Below are positions 57,963-60,322 of a DNA stretch of 60,322 bases, piece by piece (the stretch's first letter is position 1; every line of letters begins with the position of its first letter). A program made the translations under genes and the position numbers. The stretch is from Methanobacteriota archaeon (lineage in GTDB: Archaea > Thermoplasmatota > Poseidoniia > Poseidoniales > Poseidoniaceae), in the NCBI GenBank assembly GCA_014240385.1, contig JAAZXA010000024.1:1-60322 (forward strand). Direction: 5' to 3'. The notes below the pieces were generated by a model. The model had not been told where the DNA came from, made no database searches, and worked only from the letters and a program-made list of their open reading frames with translations.

Positions 57963-58283
57963 TTAGTTCTTCGGCTTTGGCCAAGAAATTGCTTGCTTAG
58001 AAAATCGTTCAACTGTTTCGGTCAGGAATTGTGAACTAGGATTCATCAGTGGAGAGGTTTTGGAATTAACCGGTATCGGAATTTCGAATAAGGCACCAGT
58101 TGGGCATGAGCCAATACAAGAAAGACAACCTACACAGTTTTTTTCAACGACAATCACAGGACGTTTTCCCTTTTCACGGGTATTTTCTGCCAACGGCAAT
58201 AATGCCTCAAATGGACAGAACGGAATGCACAGGTCACAACCAGTACAATCTTCCTCTGTGATAGCCACCATCGCCTGTCCCAT
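57963..58283 (-). CDS. 2x[4Fe-4S] ferredoxin
   Basis: CTGCDLCIPFCPFEAL and CVGCLSCIGSCPTGAL. Confidence 0.92.
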   Translation of the reverse strand: MGQAMVAITEEDCTGCDLCIPFCPFEALLPLAENTREKGKRPVIVVEKNCVGCLSCIGSCPTGALFEIPIPVNSKTSPLMNPSSQFLTETVERFSKQAISWPKPKN

Positions 58284-58372
58284 TACCTATGCCAAGCCTA
58301 TCATTGTCATCAACTCTTGCTCATCTCAGGTCATATTCATAGGCGGGCAGTTATGCGCTCATTTCGGTCTTC

Positions 58373-60085
58373 ATGGGTGATGCAGTAAGTGAGAGGCTTG
58401 AGCGTCTCAATTCCATGCTCAAAAGGAGAGGCATTATTCTCCCTGCTTTTGAGATTCATGGTGGTGCAGCCGGGCTCTACGATTTTGGGCCTCTTGGGGG
58501 AAGATTACGAAATAGAGTTCAGCAAATATGGTTAGACCATTGGCTCTCTCAAGGTGATATTACCGAATTAAGTTGCCCCACAATAACCCCTTATTCTGTG
58601 CTTGAAGCAAGTGGACATGTCGGTGAATTTAGCGATTTTATGACAGCCTGTGATGCTTGTGAAGAAGCCTTTAGAGCAGACACCCTACTCGAAGAATACC
58701 ACTCCACTCCAGACTCATTATCGAAAGATGAGTTAGCACAGGAATTAGCAACACATTCCCCGCCTTGCCCTAATTGTAATGAAAGGAAATGGGGTGAGGT
58801 TAGTGCTCAAAATCTAATGTTCAATACCCGTATAGGTTCAGGAAAAAGTGGAAGAGATGGCTTCATTCGCCCTGAAACTGCACAAGGGATGTTTACAAAT
58901 TTCCAGTCTCTTTACCGACATTTTAGGCAACGCTTACCATTTGGAGCAGTTCAAGTTGGCAAGGGGTACCGCAATGAAATCAGCCCTCGCCAAGGCATGA
59001 TTAGACTGCGAGAGTTAAACATGGCGGAATTGGAATATTTCATCGACCCTGAGGTTGAGATTAAACATGATTTCACTGCTTGGAATGATAAAGAAATGAG
59101 ATTGGTTCCAGATGATGGCCTAGAGGTCTCGATGAGCATTCCTGCAGCATTAGAGTCGGGAATCATCCGCCATGGCACAGTTGCATGGTATATGGCAAGG
59201 ACTGCTGACTTATTGGAAAAACTTGGGATCGACCTCACGCAATTACGCTTTCGCCAGCATGAAGGGGGAGAAATGGCTCATTATGCAAGCGACTGCTGGG
59301 ATGCGGAAATCCACGCTTCATATGGCTGGGTAGAATGTGTGGGGATTGCTCACCGGGGTTGCTATGACTTGTCTGCCCATGAACAATATACTGGTCAACG
59401 ATTGAAAGCATGGCGAGCATGGGATATACCTAAGGAAATCGATGTGGAAATTACAACCATCAATGCTGCAATGGCGGGACCAGCCTTCCGAGCGCAAGCA
59501 GGAGCCGTCAAGCAAGCCTTGGAGGCGCTCAACACAACACCAAGCGAATTCCCGTTCACTCTACAACTAGAGGACGGAAGTGAAGTTGAAATTGAAGAGC
59601 AGCATGTGAAAATCGAGCGCCGATGCGAAACCATCAATGGCGAATGGTTCACTCCCCACGTAGTTGAACCAGCATTTGGAATTGACAGAATTATCTGGCA
59701 TATTCTCGACCATGCTTGGACTGAAACCGAGAAAAATGGAGAGCCATATTCATTGCTGAAACTAAGTCCAGATATCGCCCCACTAGATGTAGCAGTAATG
59801 CCATTATTTGAAAAAGACGGTATGGAAATAATAGCCGGAGAATTACATTCCAGCCTATGTGGGACTTCGGGGATCCTCTCATCTTATGATGCCTCAGGTA
59901 GCATCGGAAGGCGCTATGCACGTGCCGATGAAGTTGGAATCCCTTGGGCAGTTACAATTGACCATCAAAGCCTTGAAGACAAAACTGCAACAGTAAGAAA
60001 TAGAGATTCACAACAACAAATTCGTGTCAAGATAGAAGCAATTCCAAATCTAATTCATTCCTCTTCAATGATTGATTTGTTCTAG
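58373..60085 (+). CDS. glyS: Glycyl-tRNA synthetase (archaeal/eukaryotic alpha2 type)
   Basis: GIILPAFEIHGGAAGLYDFGPLGGRLRN; FIRPETAQGMFTNFQSLYRHFRQRLPFGAVQVGKGYRNEISPRQGMIRLREL. Confidence 0.95.
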   Translation: MGDAVSERLERLNSMLKRRGIILPAFEIHGGAAGLYDFGPLGGRLRNRVQQIWLDHWLSQGDITELSCPTITPYSVLEASGHVGEFSDFMTACDACEEAFRADTLLEEYHSTPDSLSKDELAQELATHSPPCPNCNERKWGEVSAQNLMFNTRIGSGKSGRDGFIRPETAQGMFTNFQSLYRHFRQRLPFGAVQVGKGYRNEISPRQGMIRLRELNMAELEYFIDPEVEIKHDFTAWNDKEMRLVPDDGLEVSMSIPAALESGIIRHGTVAWYMARTADLLEKLGIDLTQLRFRQHEGGEMAHYASDCWDAEIHASYGWVECVGIAHRGCYDLSAHEQYTGQRLKAWRAWDIPKEIDVEITTINAAMAGPAFRAQAGAVKQALEALNTTPSEFPFTLQLEDGSEVEIEEQHVKIERRCETINGEWFTPHVVEPAFGIDRIIWHILDHAWTETEKNGEPYSLLKLSPDIAPLDVAVMPLFEKDGMEIIAGELHSSLCGTSGILSSYDASGSIGRRYARADEVGIPWAVTIDHQSLEDKTATVRNRDSQQQIRVKIEAIPNLIHSSSMIDLF

Positions 60086-60129
60086 GCTGCTACGTCACCT
60101 TCAAGGAGCCTCGGTAACAAGGGCTCATC

Positions 60130-60322
60130 ATGGCACCGGCTCAACCTACTGACTGGTGTGAACGTTACCGCCCAATAAGTGAGTCTCACCTGATTGGAAA
60201 TAATGGTCCAAGGAGGAGAATCAAAACTTGGTTGAAGTCTTGGGAGCATGGGCGTCCTTCCAAGCGCGGCATCCTGCTTGTTGGCCCACCAGGAATTGGA
60301 AAAACGACAATTGCCCGAGCCA
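60130..60322 (+). CDS. rfcL: Replication factor C large subunit, 5' end (truncated by window)
   Basis: Translation MAPAQPTDWCERYRPISESHLIGNNGPRRRIKTWLKSWEHGRPSKRGILLVGPPGIGKTTIARA; Walker A present. Confidence 0.85.
   Translation, partial: MAPAQPTDWCERYRPISESHLIGNNGPRRRIKTWLKSWEHGRPSKRGILLVGPPGIGKTTIARA

Noticed and set aside
1-60322. Search for tRNA/rRNA genes, integrases, transposases, CRISPR arrays, toxin-antitoxin or defence clusters
   Set aside because: Intergenic gaps are short and no cloverleaf-like, rRNA-like or mobile-element sequence was recognised; absence by eye is not proof and should be confirmed with tRNAscan and profile searches.

Overview
The window looks like a chromosomal segment of a Marine Group II / Candidatus Poseidoniales-type euryarchaeon. 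That assignment is an inference from gene content: archaeal exosome/proteasome superoperon, archaeal-type ProRS and GlyRS, split transketolase, TiaS, Pcc1 and many zinc-ribbon or large Ca-binding surface proteins. It is densely coding on both strands. I found no tRNA or rRNA gene, CRISPR array, integrase or transposase. Main modules: futalosine menaquinone genes (mqnD, mqnA, mqnE, plus a distant UbiD-family gene); a P2-type Ca ATPase and an OPT transporter; split transketolase plus transaldolase; proS and coaBC; an actin of the MamK/MreB type; kptA; thiolase; an Idi-1/polyprenyl synthase fusion and isopentenyl phosphate kinase; fusA-rpsG-rpsL; a DHH-prefoldin-Pcc1-L37Ae-Rrp42-Rrp41-Rrp4-SBDS-psmA superoperon; dph6 and purB; a degenerate RecA-like protein; two very large secreted Ca-binding proteins; tiaS-gmhB-gmhA; an archaeosortase; a giant Lhr-like helicase; glyS; and the start of rfcL. 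The observations most worth following up are: (1) a stand-alone half-size deoxyhypusine hydroxylase-like HEAT protein that keeps two HE iron-binding motifs and the SVDPAP linker of eukaryotic DOHH; (2) a MamK-like actin in an archaeon with no magnetosome genes in view; (3) the Idi-1/prenyl synthase fusion; (4) a membrane WD40/TSP3 protein with a histone-tail-like cytoplasmic region. All homology calls come from motif recognition by eye, with no database search.
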